Positions 9,095 through 17,960 of a stretch of DNA of 64,000 nt are shown here, in pieces. Under the pieces are notes generated by a model. That model saw nothing but the letters and a program-made list of their open reading frames with translations, did not search any database and had not been told where the DNA came from. The stretch is from Planomonospora sp. ID82291 (GTDB taxonomy: Bacteria > Actinomycetota > Actinomycetes > Streptosporangiales > Streptosporangiaceae). Position numbers and translations under genes: made by a program. The DNA is taken from contig NZ_JABTEX010000002.1 in assembly GCF_015711645.1 (NCBI RefSeq), positions 558,001 through 622,000 of the forward strand, written 5' to 3'. Each line of letters opens with the position of its first letter. Positions within the stretch are counted from its first letter, which is position 1.

Positions 9095-9307
9095 GTGGCT
9101 GAAGTGCGCGCGGAGATGGTGGCGAACGTCTGGAAGGTGCTCGTCAAGGAGGGCGACACCGTGCAGGACGGCGACACCCTGGTCATCCTGGAGTCGATGA
9201 AGATGGAGATCCCGGTCATCGCGGAGGACGACGGTGTGGTGGCGCAGCTCAAGGTGGCCGAGGGAGACGTCATCCAGGAGGGCGACCTCATCGCCGTCAT
9301 CGAGTAG
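9095..9307 (+). CDS. stand-alone biotinyl (biotin/lipoyl attachment) protein
   Basis: A 70-aa protein that is one biotinyl domain. The biotinylation lysine is in ESMKMEIPV, and the second half repeats the swinging-arm hammerhead fold (GVVAQLKVAEGDVIQEGDLIAVIE). It resembles M. tuberculosis TB7.3 (Rv3221c), which also lies near the sigH/rshA and pdtaS/whiB1 genes. Likely the carboxyl carrier for the biotin carboxylase just upstream. The GTG start follows GGGAGTTCCCG. Confidence 0.92.
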   Translation: MAEVRAEMVANVWKVLVKEGDTVQDGDTLVILESMKMEIPVIAEDDGVVAQLKVAEGDVIQEGDLIAVIE

Positions 9308-9434
9308 CGCCCCATCGGCCGGCCCGGCGGGCGGAGACGCGCCGCGCCGGCGGCGACCGCCGCGTGCCGGGAGACGCGCCGCGCCCGCCGGGCTCGCCGG
9401 GCCGGCCGCGGACCGGCGAGCCCGGCGGGCGCGG

Positions 9435-9815
9435 TCAGCGGGCGTGCCTGGCGAGGAAGCGCTCGCGGTCGACGACCACGCGCTCGATCGTCCCCGTCGC
9501 GACGGTGGACTCCCGGCCGCGTACGGTGACGGCGAAGACCAGCCGGCGGCCGTCGACCTCGGTGAGCTCGGCGGAGATCTCGACGTGGGCGCCGATCGGG
9601 CTGGCCGTCAGGTGCTCCAGGGCGACTCTGGTTCCCACGGAGGTCTGGCCGGGTCCGAGGGCGTCCGCGACCGCCTGGACGGTGGCGCGCTCGGCGAGGG
9701 CGAGCAGGCGGGGGGTGCCCAGCACGGGGACGTCGCCGCTGCCGATCTGCAGGGCGGTGTCCTCTCTCTCCACCATGATGAGCAGCCGGGAGCGCAGACC
9801 GGGAGCGAGCGTCAT
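9435..9815 (-). CDS. hotdog-fold thioesterase, FlK-like
   Basis: A 126-aa single hotdog-domain protein. GTPRLLALAERATVQAV, SVGTRVALEHLTASPIG and LVFAVTVRG match the layout of fluoroacetyl-CoA thioesterase-like acyl-CoA hydrolases, including Thr, Glu and His positions. The substrate is unknown. Start ATG 9815 is preferred over ATG 9827 because a TATGCT -10 box (9823-9828, minus strand) lies exactly seven bases upstream, so the mRNA is probably leaderless and the earlier ATG would fall inside the promoter. Divergent from the BsaP-like gene. Confidence 0.82.
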   Translation of the reverse strand: MTLAPGLRSRLLIMVEREDTALQIGSGDVPVLGTPRLLALAERATVQAVADALGPGQTSVGTRVALEHLTASPIGAHVEISAELTEVDGRRLVFAVTVRGRESTVATGTIERVVVDRERFLARHAR

Positions 9816-9822
9816 GCGCGCC

Positions 9823-9832
9823 AGCATAGGGT
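9823..9832. promoter_or_regulatory. overlapping divergent -10 boxes for two leaderless genes
   Basis: On the minus strand TATGCT (9828-9823) is followed by seven bases and the thioesterase ATG. On the plus strand TAGGGT (9827-9832) is followed by seven bases and the BsaP-like GTG at 9840. The two hexamers overlap by two bases, so the polymerases would compete. No clear -35 is seen on either strand. Confidence 0.6.
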
Positions 9833-9839
9833 CTGAACC

Positions 9840-10022
9840 GTGACCCCATACTGCGATCACTGCGGTCTCCCGGCCGGCGAGGGCGAGCACGCGTCCTGCC
9901 GTGCCGCGCGGGCGATGGAGCCGCCGCGCTACTGCTCCCGCTGCCGCCGCCGGATGGTGGTCCAGGTGACCCCGCTGGGCTGGTCGGCCCGGTGTGTGGA
10001 GCACGGCACGCTCACCGGATGA
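9840..10022 (+). CDS. bsaP: biotin synthase auxiliary protein BsaP-like small Cys-rich protein
   Basis: A 60-aa protein with two Cys clusters: CDHCG near the N-terminus, then [21 protein letters not shown] followed by CVEHG. I recognise this pattern as the actinobacterial biotin synthase auxiliary protein (BsaP) family, iron-sulfur proteins that support BioB. BsaP genes usually sit beside bioB; here bioB is 4 kb away in a separate biotin cluster. The GTG start seven bases after a TAGGGT box suggests leaderless translation. Family assignment is from memory of the motif and should be confirmed by profile search. Confidence 0.7.
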   Translation: MTPYCDHCGLPAGEGEHASCRAARAMEPPRYCSRCRRRMVVQVTPLGWSARCVEHGTLTG

Positions 10023-10336
10023 ACCGGTTCGCGGGCCGCCGGGCGGACTCGCCGCCGCGTACGCCGGACGTCACCGGACCCGCCGTGGAGGGCGCGGAGC
10101 CGTGGGCCGTGGAGGGCGCGAAGCCGTGGTGAAGGCCGGGTCGCCCGGCGGGACGTGGCAAAATGGATAAATACCCCCGAAGTTTGGACTTTTGTGTCAT
10201 GCTGCCGCTCGTCCCACAGTGATGCGGAGAGGCGGCATACCGGCCTTCGTTACGCTTCTGTGACGTTGTCGCGATACAAATCCGCTTTGTTGGAGAACCC
10301 TGGGGTGGGAGTGGAGAGGGTTACGGGGGAGTAGCC
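10023..10336. other. 314-base intergenic region upstream of the PASTA kinase
   Basis: Holds a 24-bp tandem duplication (10082-10105 and 10106-10129, one mismatch), then an AT-richer patch (about 10155-10205), and the ribosome site GGGGGAG before the kinase ATG. No gene, terminator or clear operator is visible. Confidence 0.6.
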
Positions 10337-12013
10337 ATGGTGGCCCAAGGCACGACGCTGGCCGGGCGGTATCGCTTAGATACCCGCATCGGTGCCGGCG
10401 GCATGGGCGAAGTGTGGCGCGGCGAGGACACCGTCCTGGCCCGCACCGTCGCGGTGAAGGTGTTGCTCCCGGGCCGCACCGACGACCCGGGGTTCCTGGT
10501 GAGGTTCCAGGGCGAGGCCCGGGCGATGGCGACGATCAACCACCCGGGGGTCGTCGACGTCTACGACTACGGGGTTCACGAGGTGCCCGGCGCGGGGGCG
10601 ACGGCGTACCTGGTGATGAAGTTCGTGGACGGCGAGCCGCTCGACCGGCTGCTCAGCCGGCTGGGCAGCATCGCCCCCGGGGCCGCGATGGAGCTCATCG
10701 CCCAGGCGGCCTCGGCCCTGCAGGCGGTCCACGACCAGGGCATCGTCCACCGGGACGTCAAACCCGGCAACCTGCTGGTCCGGTCCGACGGCACGCTCGT
10801 GCTCACCGACTTCGGCATCGCCCGGTCCGACGCGGCCAGCCGGCTGACCGACGCGGGCATGGTGCTCGGCACCGCCTCCTACTGCGCGCCCGAGCAGGCC
10901 GAGGGTGCACCGGTGACCCCCGCGGTGGACATCTACGCCCTGGGCGTGGTCGCCTACGAGTGCCTGGCGGGTCAGCGGCCCTTCGACGGCGACAGCCCGG
11001 TCACGATCGCGCTCAAGCACATCCGGGAGGCCCCGCCGCCGCTGCCCGAGCGCATCCCGTCGGCGATCCGGGCCCTGGTGGAACGGGCCCTGTCCAAGGA
11101 CCCGGCCCGGCGCTTCCCCAGCGCCGCCGCGATGAGCACCGCCGCGCGGCAGGCGGTGGCCGGACCGGAGACCGGGGCCACGGCGCTCCCGCCGGTTCAG
11201 CAGCCGGCGGCCGGAGCCGTCCACGGGCTGCCCGGCCAGGGCGTCGCCCCGCGGTCGGACGGTCCGTACCCCGAGACCGGCTGGAGCACGGCCGCGCAGC
11301 CGACGGCGGGCTGGCAGGCGGCCTCGCCGGCGCCGCCCGGCACGCCCACGGAGCTCTCCTCCGGCAGGCGGGGGCGCCGGAGCGCGCAGAGGCCCAGGCG
11401 CCGGGGCGGGCTGGTCGCCGTGGCCTCGGCGGGCGCCGTCGTGGTCTGCGCCGGGCTGGCCGCGGTGGTGATCAACACCATGGCGGCGAGTTCCGAGGTG
11501 CCGCCCCTCGACAGGGAGAGGCTCGCGGCGAGCGATCCGGCCGCGAAGCCCGTCGTCACCGAGCCGACGAAGAGCCCGTCGCCGAAGCCGCACCGGACCC
11601 GCGCCAGGCCCACGCCGACGCAGAACCGCCCGGTCCCCGATCCCACGCCCGAGGTCAGCGAGGAGCCGGAGCCCACTCCGACGGCGACGAAGAGCCCGTC
11701 GCCGAAGCCCACCCCCCGCAAGGGGACCCCGACTCCCACCCCGACCCCGACCCCGGTGGCGAAGAAGAGGGTGCCGAACGTCACCCAGCTGCCGCTCGCG
11801 GCGGCGCTCCAGCAGCTCAAGGCCGCCGGGCTCAAGGCGCGGCCGGAGTACAGCGGTGGGTTCGACGCGGAGAAGTGCTGGATCGTCTACCAGCAGCACC
11901 CCTCCGCGGAGGAGATGCTGGATCCCCGGATCCCGGTCAAGCTGGTCGCGGACGCGGTGCCGTGTTCGGGCGGCTCGACGCCGACTCCCACGCCCGCGGC
12001 GACCAAGGGCTGA
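10337..12013 (+). CDS. PASTA-domain Ser/Thr protein kinase (PknB-like)
   Basis: A 558-aa receptor-like Hanks kinase. The cytoplasmic kinase domain (residues 10-275) shows IGAGGMGEVWRG, VAVKVLL, HRDVKPGN (HRD at 138-140) and LTDFG. A low-complexity juxtamembrane stretch leads to one transmembrane helix around residues 357-380. An extracytoplasmic Pro/Thr/Lys-rich linker with a repeated KSPSPKP motif is followed by one C-terminal PASTA domain (about 470-545). PASTA domains usually bind peptidoglycan fragments, so a role in sensing wall state is inferred. PknB proper has several PASTA domains; this one has only one. Confidence 0.9.
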   Translation: MVAQGTTLAGRYRLDTRIGAGGMGEVWRGEDTVLARTVAVKVLLPGRTDDPGFLVRFQGEARAMATINHPGVVDVYDYGVHEVPGAGATAYLVMKFVDGEPLDRLLSRLGSIAPGAAMELIAQAASALQAVHDQGIVHRDVKPGNLLVRSDGTLVLTDFGIARSDAASRLTDAGMVLGTASYCAPEQAEGAPVTPAVDIYALGVVAYECLAGQRPFDGDSPVTIALKHIREAPPPLPERIPSAIRALVERALSKDPARRFPSAAAMSTAARQAVAGPETGATALPPVQQPAAGAVHGLPGQGVAPRSDGPYPETGWSTAAQPTAGWQAASPAPPGTPTELSSGRRGRRSAQRPRRRGGLVAVASAGAVVVCAGLAAVVINTMAASSEVPPLDRERLAASDPAAKPVVTEPTKSPSPKPHRTRARPTPTQNRPVPDPTPEVSEEPEPTPTATKSPSPKPTPRKGTPTPTPTPTPVAKKRVPNVTQLPLAAALQQLKAAGLKARPEYSGGFDAEKCWIVYQQHPSAEEMLDPRIPVKLVADAVPCSGGSTPTPTPAATKG

Positions 12014-12068
12014 CCCGCCGGGACGCCCGGTCGAGCGTCCGCCCTGCGGAGGGGTGTCCGTCCGGTGA

Positions 12069-12097
12069 CCCGCGTAGAGGCCCGGCCTCTACGCGGG
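12069..12097. terminator. bidirectional hairpin between convergent genes
   Basis: Perfect 12-bp stem (CCCGCGTAGAGG / CCTCTACGCGGG) with a five-base loop. It lies between the convergent kinase and ThDP-enzyme genes. Confidence 0.8.
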
Positions 12098-12102
12098 GGG
12101 CC

Positions 12103-13749
12103 TCACACGCCGGTGGTGGTGCGCGGGTAGGCCACGGACGGGTCGGTGGCGATGTTCACCAGGTACGGCACGCCGGAGTCGAACGCACGGCGCAACGCGG
12201 GACCGATCTGCGACGGGTCGGTGACGAGCTCACCGCCGCCGCCCAGGGCGGTCACCACCTGGTCGTAGCGGCACTGCGGCTGGAGTTCGGCGGCCACGTC
12301 GTAGCCGTAGAGCATCTGCATGGGGTGCTTCTCCAGGCCCCACATGCCGTTGTTGCCGCAGATCATCACGACCGGCAGGCGGTGCCGCACCAGCGTGTCG
12401 ACGTCCATCAGGGAGAAGCCGGCCGCGCCGTCGCCGAGCAGCAGCACGACCTGCGAGGAGGGCCGGGCCAGCCGGGCGGCGATCGCGTAGCCCAGGCCGG
12501 TGCCCAGGCAGCCGTACGGGCCCGGGTCGAGCCAGTTGCCCGGCTGGCGGGGCTCGACGTACTTGCCCGCGTAGGAGACGAAGTCGCCGCCGTCGCCGAT
12601 CACCACGGCGTCGTCGGCGAGGATCCTGCCGAGCTCGCCGTAGATCCGCATCGGGTGGATCGGGTCGGAGGCGGACTCCAGCAGCTGGACGTCGCCGGCG
12701 ATGGCCGCCCTGGACGCCTCGGCCAGGGCCGACAGCCACGGGGCGTAGGCCGCGGGGGAGACGCCCGCCTCCGCGCAGGCCGAGGACAGGCCCCAGAAGA
12801 CCAGGGACAGGTCGCCGGCGGCGGCCCCGGCGGGCTTGACGTGCGTGGCGGCCTGTGACGGGGCGTCGGTCAGGTGCACGACCTTCGCCAGGGGAGCGCC
12901 CTCCTTTCCGCCGAACCAGCCGTAGCCGAGCCGGAAGTCCAGCGGGGTGCCCGCCACGATCACCAGATCGGCCTGGGCGAAGGCCTGGCCCCGGGCGCGG
13001 TTGACCAGCAGCTCGTGTCCGGCGGGCAGGATGCCGCGGCCCTGGCCGTTGGGGATGACCGGCAGGCGGTACTCCTCGGCGAAGCCCCGGGCGACTTCTT
13101 CGGCGCGGTCCATCCACACGTCGGAGCCGAGCACCAGGACCGGCCGCTCGGCCTCGGCGAGCAGCCGGGCGATCTGCGCGAGGGCGCCCGCGTCGGGTTC
13201 GAGCGGCGAGGGGGTGAGCGTCTCGGTGTGGTGCTCGGCCGCGGGGGCGAACAGGTCGTCCATGTGGAAGTCGAGGAAGACCGGGCCCCGGTGCGGGGCG
13301 ATGGCCGTGCGGAAGGCCATCTCGACGTCCTGCCCGACGGAGTCGGCGCCCGAGCCGGTGAAGGCGAGCTTGGTGACCGGCGCCAGCAGCGGCGGGTGGT
13401 CCATCTCCTGCAGCGCTCCGGAACCCCAGCGGGATCGCGGGGCCCGCCCTCCCATGACGACGACGGGGGAGCCGTTGAAGTGCGCGGTGGCCACGCCGCT
13501 GACGCCGTTGGTGACGCCGGGTCCCGCGGTGAGCACGGCCAGGCCGGGCCTGCGGGTCAGGCGGGCGGTGGCCTCGGCGGCGAAGACCGCGCTCTGCTCG
13601 TGCCGCACGTCGAGGATGGACACGCCTTCGTGCACCGCCCCGTCGTAGAGCGGGAAGACGTGCCCGCCGGACAGGGTGAACATGGTTTCGATGCCGTAGG
13701 CCTTGGAGACGGCGACCGCGATGTCACCGGCGTGCTTGGGGGACTCCAT
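12103..13749 (-). CDS. ThDP-dependent enzyme, acetolactate synthase-like
   Basis: A 548-aa protein with the three-domain ThDP enzyme architecture. The N-terminal domain has the cofactor-activating Glu in VRHEQSA; the middle domain follows a PVFLDFHMD segment; the C-terminal domain has GDGAAGFSLMDV about 27 residues before NNGMWG. Such proteins are often annotated acetolactate synthase, but oxalyl-CoA/2-hydroxyacyl-CoA lyase-type activity is equally possible. The ATG lies seven bases after a TAGGTT -10-like box (13757-13762, minus strand), suggesting leaderless mRNA. It follows bioB on the same strand but has its own promoter region. Confidence 0.8.
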   Translation of the reverse strand: MESPKHAGDIAVAVSKAYGIETMFTLSGGHVFPLYDGAVHEGVSILDVRHEQSAVFAAEATARLTRRPGLAVLTAGPGVTNGVSGVATAHFNGSPVVVMGGRAPRSRWGSGALQEMDHPPLLAPVTKLAFTGSGADSVGQDVEMAFRTAIAPHRGPVFLDFHMDDLFAPAAEHHTETLTPSPLEPDAGALAQIARLLAEAERPVLVLGSDVWMDRAEEVARGFAEEYRLPVIPNGQGRGILPAGHELLVNRARGQAFAQADLVIVAGTPLDFRLGYGWFGGKEGAPLAKVVHLTDAPSQAATHVKPAGAAAGDLSLVFWGLSSACAEAGVSPAAYAPWLSALAEASRAAIAGDVQLLESASDPIHPMRIYGELGRILADDAVVIGDGGDFVSYAGKYVEPRQPGNWLDPGPYGCLGTGLGYAIAARLARPSSQVVLLLGDGAAGFSLMDVDTLVRHRLPVVMICGNNGMWGLEKHPMQMLYGYDVAAELQPQCRYDQVVTALGGGGELVTDPSQIGPALRRAFDSGVPYLVNIATDPSVAYPRTTTGV

Positions 13750-13756
13750 ACCGCGA

Positions 13757-13762
13757 AACCTA
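13757..13762 (-). promoter_or_regulatory. -10 box of a leaderless transcript (ThDP enzyme)
   Basis: TAGGTT on the minus strand, seven bases before the ATG at 13749. A TGACTGACTGG sequence immediately upstream could serve a regulator. Nothing else notable is seen in the 234 bases to bioB beyond a short GC hairpin near 13957-13974, which may end the bioB transcript. Confidence 0.5.
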
Positions 13763-13983
13763 CCAGTCAGTCACTTAGCCGGACAGGGGAGTTGCTTGGC
13801 GTGCTCGTGGCCTTCTACCTCCCCAGATTCCCCTCTGTCACACGCGCGCGCGCAGAGATCTGCGGTACGGTAAGCGACTGTCCCGTTACTCTCCGATGAA
13901 ACGGTGGGCGGGTCGACGTACGGAACGGCGCGCGCCCCGCGGACCCGGCGTACGGCCCCGGCGGGTCCGCCGGGCCCGGTGGG

Positions 13984-14979
13984 TCACAGCGTGTCGGAGA
14001 GTGCCTTGATCGGCATCCGCAGGTCCGCCAGCAGCCCCAGGTCCTGCTCGGCGGTGCGGCCGAGGGTGGTCAGGTAGTTGCCGACGATGATCGCGTTGAT
14101 CCCGCCGAGCATGCCGTCACGGGTGCCCAGGTCGCCCAGGGTCAGCTCGCGGCCGCCGGCGTAGCGCAGGATCGTGCGCGGCAGCGCCAGCCGGAAGGTC
14201 GCGATCGTCCTGAGCGCCTCGCCGCCCTCCAGGAGCGGGAACCGTTCGAACGGTGTGCCGGGGCGCGGGTTGAGGAAGTTGAGCGGGACCTCGTCGGGCG
14301 CCAGCTCGCCGAGCTGTCCGGCGAACTCGGCCCGCTGCTCCAGCGTCTCGCCCATGCCCACGATGCCCCCGCAGCACAGCTCCATGCCGGCCTCGCGGAC
14401 CATCAGGCAGGTGTCCCAGCGCTCCTCCCAGGTGTGGGTGGTGACGACCTTGCCGAAGTGCGACCTGGCGGTCTCCAGGTTGTGGTTGTAGCGGTGCACG
14501 CCGAGGGCGGCCAGCTCCTCCACCTGCTCCCGGGTGAGCATGCCCAGCGAGCAGGCGACGTTGATGTCGACCGCCTCCCGGATCGCCGCCACGCCCTCGC
14601 GGACCTGGTCCATCAGGCGCCGGTCGGGCCCGCGCACGGCGGCCACGATGCAGAACTCCGTGGCGCCGGTCGCCGCGGTCTCCTTCGCGGCCCGGACGAG
14701 CGAGGGGATGTCCAGCCAGGCGGCGCGGACCGGGGAGGGGAACCGCCCCGACTGGGAGCAGAAGTGGCAGTCCTCGGGGCAGCCGCCGGTCTTGAGGGAG
14801 ACGATCCCCTCGACCTCCACCTCCGGGCCGCACCACTTCATCCGCACCTCGTGCGCGAGGGCCAGGAGGTCGGCCAGGCGGTCGTCGGGCAGCTTCAGGC
14901 ACTCCAGCGCCTGGGCGGCGTCGAGGCCCCGGCCCTCATCGAGGACCTGCACCCGGGCGATCTCGAGGATGTCGCTCAA
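13984..14979 (-). CDS. bioB: biotin synthase
   Basis: A 331-aa radical-SAM enzyme inserting sulfur into dethiobiotin, the last step of biotin synthesis. The radical cluster motif is CPEDCHFC in [17 protein letters not shown]. Likely ligands of the auxiliary cluster are the Cys in [16 protein letters not shown] and ELCCGGIVG and the Arg in RYAGGREL, so the canonical 2Fe-2S set appears complete. Translation starts at TTG (14979) with GGAG upstream. It is last in the order bioF, gntR, bioD, bioB, about 115 bases after bioD. A BsaP-like partner is encoded at 9840. Confidence 0.96.
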   Translation of the reverse strand: MSDILEIARVQVLDEGRGLDAAQALECLKLPDDRLADLLALAHEVRMKWCGPEVEVEGIVSLKTGGCPEDCHFCSQSGRFPSPVRAAWLDIPSLVRAAKETAATGATEFCIVAAVRGPDRRLMDQVREGVAAIREAVDINVACSLGMLTREQVEELAALGVHRYNHNLETARSHFGKVVTTHTWEERWDTCLMVREAGMELCCGGIVGMGETLEQRAEFAGQLGELAPDEVPLNFLNPRPGTPFERFPLLEGGEALRTIATFRLALPRTILRYAGGRELTLGDLGTRDGMLGGINAIIVGNYLTTLGRTAEQDLGLLADLRMPIKALSDTL

Positions 14980-15060
14980 CGTCTGACTCCAACTCTGCGG
15001 GGACGGTTACGGGGGACTGCGGGGAACCGGCGCTGACGGGGACTCACGGGGAGCTGCGAG

Positions 15061-15100
15061 GACTCGCCGGGACTCGCCGGGACTCGCCGGGACTCACGGG
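15061..15100. repeat. 10-bp tandem repeat, 4 copies
   Basis: GACTCGCCGG three times, then GACTCACGGG. It overlaps the end of bioD and the start of the bioD-bioB spacer. Confidence 0.8.
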
Positions 15101-15816
15101 GCGAGCGTAAGGGCGTTCCGGAAGACGCCGGGGTCGAAGCCGCCGCCCAGGACCGGGCTCAGCCCCGCGCGCGCCACCCTGGCGAAGGACGCGCGGTCCA
15201 GTCCGCCGGCCCCTTCGGGGAGCACGCCCGCCAGCGGCCGGGCGGCCAGCATCTCCAGGTCCGCCACGTTGCACCGCTCGGCCAGACCGGGATCCGGCGG
15301 CCACGAGCCGATCACCAGGCCGGCCAGGTCGAGGCCGCGACCCGCCACGGCCTCCAGCGTCAGCGCGGTGTGGTTGAGCGTGCCCAGCGACGCCCGGGCC
15401 ACCACCAGCACCGGCGCGTGCAGCATCCGGGCCAGGTCCGCCAGCGTGAACCCCTCCTCGTCGAAGCGGACGAGGAGTCCGCCCGCGCCCTCCACGACGA
15501 CCAGCCGGTGCGACCCGGTCAGCTCCTTGATCCGCACGGCGGCCTCGGCGAGGGAGACCGGGGGCAGTCCCGAGACCCGCGCGGCGGCGGCCGGGGCCAG
15601 CGGGTCGGGGAACCTGGCGAGCTCGAAGGTGGTCGTCACCCCGGACAGGCGGATGACGTCGTCCAGGTCGCCGGGCTCGTTCTCGCCCACGCCGGTCTGG
15701 GCGGGCTTGACCACCGCGACGGTCGAGCCCCGCTCCCGGGCCAGCGCCGCCACGGCGGCCGTGACGACCGTCTTGCCCACCCCGGTGTCGGTCCCGGTGA
15801 CCACGAGAATGCTCAC
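15094..15816 (-). CDS. bioD: dethiobiotin synthetase
   Basis: A 240-aa ATP-dependent enzyme that closes the ureido ring of 7,8-diaminopelargonate with CO2. P-loop GTDTGVGKT at residues 8-16, VVKPAQTG with the conserved Lys, and VVEGAGGLLVR. GTG 15816 is chosen because the P-loop strand follows at once; the open frame upstream reads through gntR out of phase. Downstream of the gntR gene in the same orientation, and probably co-transcribed with bioB. Confidence 0.94.
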   Translation of the reverse strand: MSILVVTGTDTGVGKTVVTAAVAALARERGSTVAVVKPAQTGVGENEPGDLDDVIRLSGVTTTFELARFPDPLAPAAAARVSGLPPVSLAEAAVRIKELTGSHRLVVVEGAGGLLVRFDEEGFTLADLARMLHAPVLVVARASLGTLNHTALTLEAVAGRGLDLAGLVIGSWPPDPGLAERCNVADLEMLAARPLAGVLPEGAGGLDRASFARVARAGLSPVLGGGFDPGVFRNALTLAP

Positions 15817-15926
15817 CCGCCTCACCCTACGGGGAGCCGGGCCGCGTGACGGGGCGGCGCGGCCGATCCGCCGGGGGCGGCGCGGACGGGCGCTCCCGGC
15901 GGAGGCGGCGCGGACGGGCGCTCTCG

Positions 15927-16646
15927 TCAGGGACGGCGCAGGCGGGTGACGAACTTGTAGCGGTCGCCGCGGTAGAGCGACTGCGCCCACTCCACGGGGT
16001 TGCCGTCGGCGTCGAAGGCGTGCCGGGTGAGCAGCAGCATCGGCAGGCCGACGTCGACGCTCAGCACCTGGGCGTCGTACGGCGTCGCCAGCACGGTCTC
16101 GATGATCTCCTCGGCGTCCATCAGCCGCACGTTGTAGGCGTTGTGCAGCGTCTCGTACAGCGAGGAGTGCACCTCCAGCTCCCGCCGGAGCCGGGGGAAG
16201 CGGCGGGCGGACAGGTGGGTGGTGTCGATCGACATCGGCTCGCCGTTGGCCAGGCGGAGCCGGTGGATGCGGAGCACGCGCCCACCGGGGTTGATGGCCA
16301 GCCGGCGGGCCAGGGGCTCGTCGGCCGTGACGTAGCTGATGTCCAGGATCTTGGTGTCGGGTTCCAGGCCGACGGTCCGCAGGTCGCCGGTGTAGGAGGT
16401 CAGCTGGAGGACCTGGGCGACCTTCGGCTGCGCGACGAACGTGCCCTTGCCCTGGATGCGGACCAGGCGGCCCTCCACCACGAGCTCCGAGAGCGCCTGG
16501 CGCACGGTGGTCCGCGACGTCTCGAAGCGGACCGCGAGCGTCCTCTCCGGAGGCAGCGCGCTGCCCGCCGGCAGGCTCTTGGTGAGGGAGAGGAGGCTCC
16601 GCTTGACGTCGTAGTACTTCGGGATCCGGGGGGAGTCGTCCGTCAT
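15927..16646 (-). CDS. GntR/HutC-family regulator, DasR-like
   Basis: A 239-aa regulator with an N-terminal winged helix ([54 protein letters not shown]) and a C-terminal UTRA effector domain ([11 protein letters not shown] through [13 protein letters not shown]). The match to Streptomyces DasR, the N-acetylglucosamine/chitin regulator, is strong along the whole length. It sits between bioF and bioD, an unexpected place. No DasR box (TGGTC-TAGACCA type) was seen nearby. ATG start with GGAGC ribosome site. Confidence 0.88.
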   Translation of the reverse strand: MTDDSPRIPKYYDVKRSLLSLTKSLPAGSALPPERTLAVRFETSRTTVRQALSELVVEGRLVRIQGKGTFVAQPKVAQVLQLTSYTGDLRTVGLEPDTKILDISYVTADEPLARRLAINPGGRVLRIHRLRLANGEPMSIDTTHLSARRFPRLRRELEVHSSLYETLHNAYNVRLMDAEEIIETVLATPYDAQVLSVDVGLPMLLLTRHAFDADGNPVEWAQSLYRGDRYKFVTRLRRP

Positions 16647-16731
16647 GGAAGCTCCTCGCCCGCAGGCGCGGAACCCGTCCGGCCGGCCGTGCCGTACCGG
16701 CCGTGCCGGCCGGGCCGCTCACCGCGTTCGC

Positions 16732-17892
16732 TCACTTGCCCACCTTCAACTCGGCGACGGCGGTGAGGGCACCCCGGATCACCGCGAGATCATCGGAACT
16801 CAGATTGGCCCGCGCGGTCAACCGCAGGCAAGAGCGGCCGGCCGGCACCGAGGGCGGCCGGAAGCATCCGGCCCGCACTCCGTGCTCCGCGCAGATGGCG
16901 GCGGCCCGCAGTGCGGTCTCGGGCCGGCCGAGGACGACGGGGACGACCGCACCCGCCGGCTCGCCGGTCTCCAGGCCGAGTTCGCGGGCCATCGAGGCCA
17001 GCTCCCTCGCTCTGGTCCGCACGCGTCCGGGCAGCTCGGGCCGATGGTGAAGGATATCGATCGCGGCGAGTGCCGCGGCCGCGCTGCCCGGGGCCAGCCC
17101 GGTGTCGAAGATGAACGAGCGGCCCGTGTCCACCAGGGTCTCCACGACCTCGGGCGCGGCGAGCACGGCCCCGCCCTGGGAGCCCAGCGACTTCGACAGT
17201 GTGACCGTTCTCACAACCGTCCGTTCACCGGCCAGACCCGCGGCGTACACCGCGCCCCGCCCGCCCGGCCCCACCACGCCGAGCGAGTGCGCCTCGTCCA
17301 CCACCAGCAGCGCGCCCTGCCGTACGGCCGCGGCGTGCAGCTCCTCCAGCGGAGCCAGGTCCCCGTCGACGGAGAAGATCGCGTCGGTGACGACGACGGC
17401 GTGCTCCTCGGCGCGGTCGGCCAGGGCCTTCTCCACGGCCGCCGCGTCCCCGTGCGGGGTGACCGCCACGCGGGAGCGGGAGAGCCTGCAGGCGTCCACG
17501 ATCGAGGCGTGGTTGCCCGCGTCGGAGACCACCAGCGCGCCGGCGCCCAGCGTCGCGACGGCCGCCAGGTTGGCGAGGTAGCCGGAGGAGAAGACCAGCG
17601 CGGCCTCGGCCCCGGCGAAGGCGGCCAGCGCCTCCTCCAGCCGGGCGTGCAGCGCGGTGGAGCCGGTGACCAGGCGGGAGCCGGTGGAGCCGGTGCCCCA
17701 GGTGCGGGTGGCCTCGACGGCGGCCTCGGCCGGCCGCGGGTCCCTGGCCAGCCCGAGGTAGTCGTTGGAGGCCAGGTCGATCAGGCCGTCGTCGTCGGGT
17801 GTGCGGGCGCGCAGGGTCCGCCGCAGTCCTGCCGCACGGCGTGCTTCGGCGGCGGTCCGCAGGCGGGCCAGGGGATCCGGGGTCTGCTCCAT
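16732..17892 (-). CDS. bioF: 8-amino-7-oxononanoate synthase
   Basis: A 386-aa PLP enzyme of the alpha-oxoamine synthase family that condenses pimeloyl thioester with L-alanine. LASNDYLGLA, SGYLANLA, SDAGNHASIVD, VVDEAHSLGV and the PLP-lysine motif TLSKSLGSQGG are all present; length is normal. The start is taken at ATG 17892, where BioF similarity begins. First gene of the biotin cluster and divergent from pdtaS, with 68 bases between them. bioA is not in the window. Confidence 0.94.
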   Translation of the reverse strand: MEQTPDPLARLRTAAEARRAAGLRRTLRARTPDDDGLIDLASNDYLGLARDPRPAEAAVEATRTWGTGSTGSRLVTGSTALHARLEEALAAFAGAEAALVFSSGYLANLAAVATLGAGALVVSDAGNHASIVDACRLSRSRVAVTPHGDAAAVEKALADRAEEHAVVVTDAIFSVDGDLAPLEELHAAAVRQGALLVVDEAHSLGVVGPGGRGAVYAAGLAGERTVVRTVTLSKSLGSQGGAVLAAPEVVETLVDTGRSFIFDTGLAPGSAAAALAAIDILHHRPELPGRVRTRARELASMARELGLETGEPAGAVVPVVLGRPETALRAAAICAEHGVRAGCFRPPSVPAGRSCLRLTARANLSSDDLAVIRGALTAVAELKVGK

Positions 17893-17960
17893 GGGGGCAT
17901 CTTCGCAGTTCCGGATCGGCCGATTCGCATTCGGAGCGGCAAAGAACGCATGATGCACGG

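Noticed and set aside
13984-17892. DasR binding site near the dasR-like gene
   Set aside because: Read through the cluster and found no TGGTC-TAGACCA-type palindrome.
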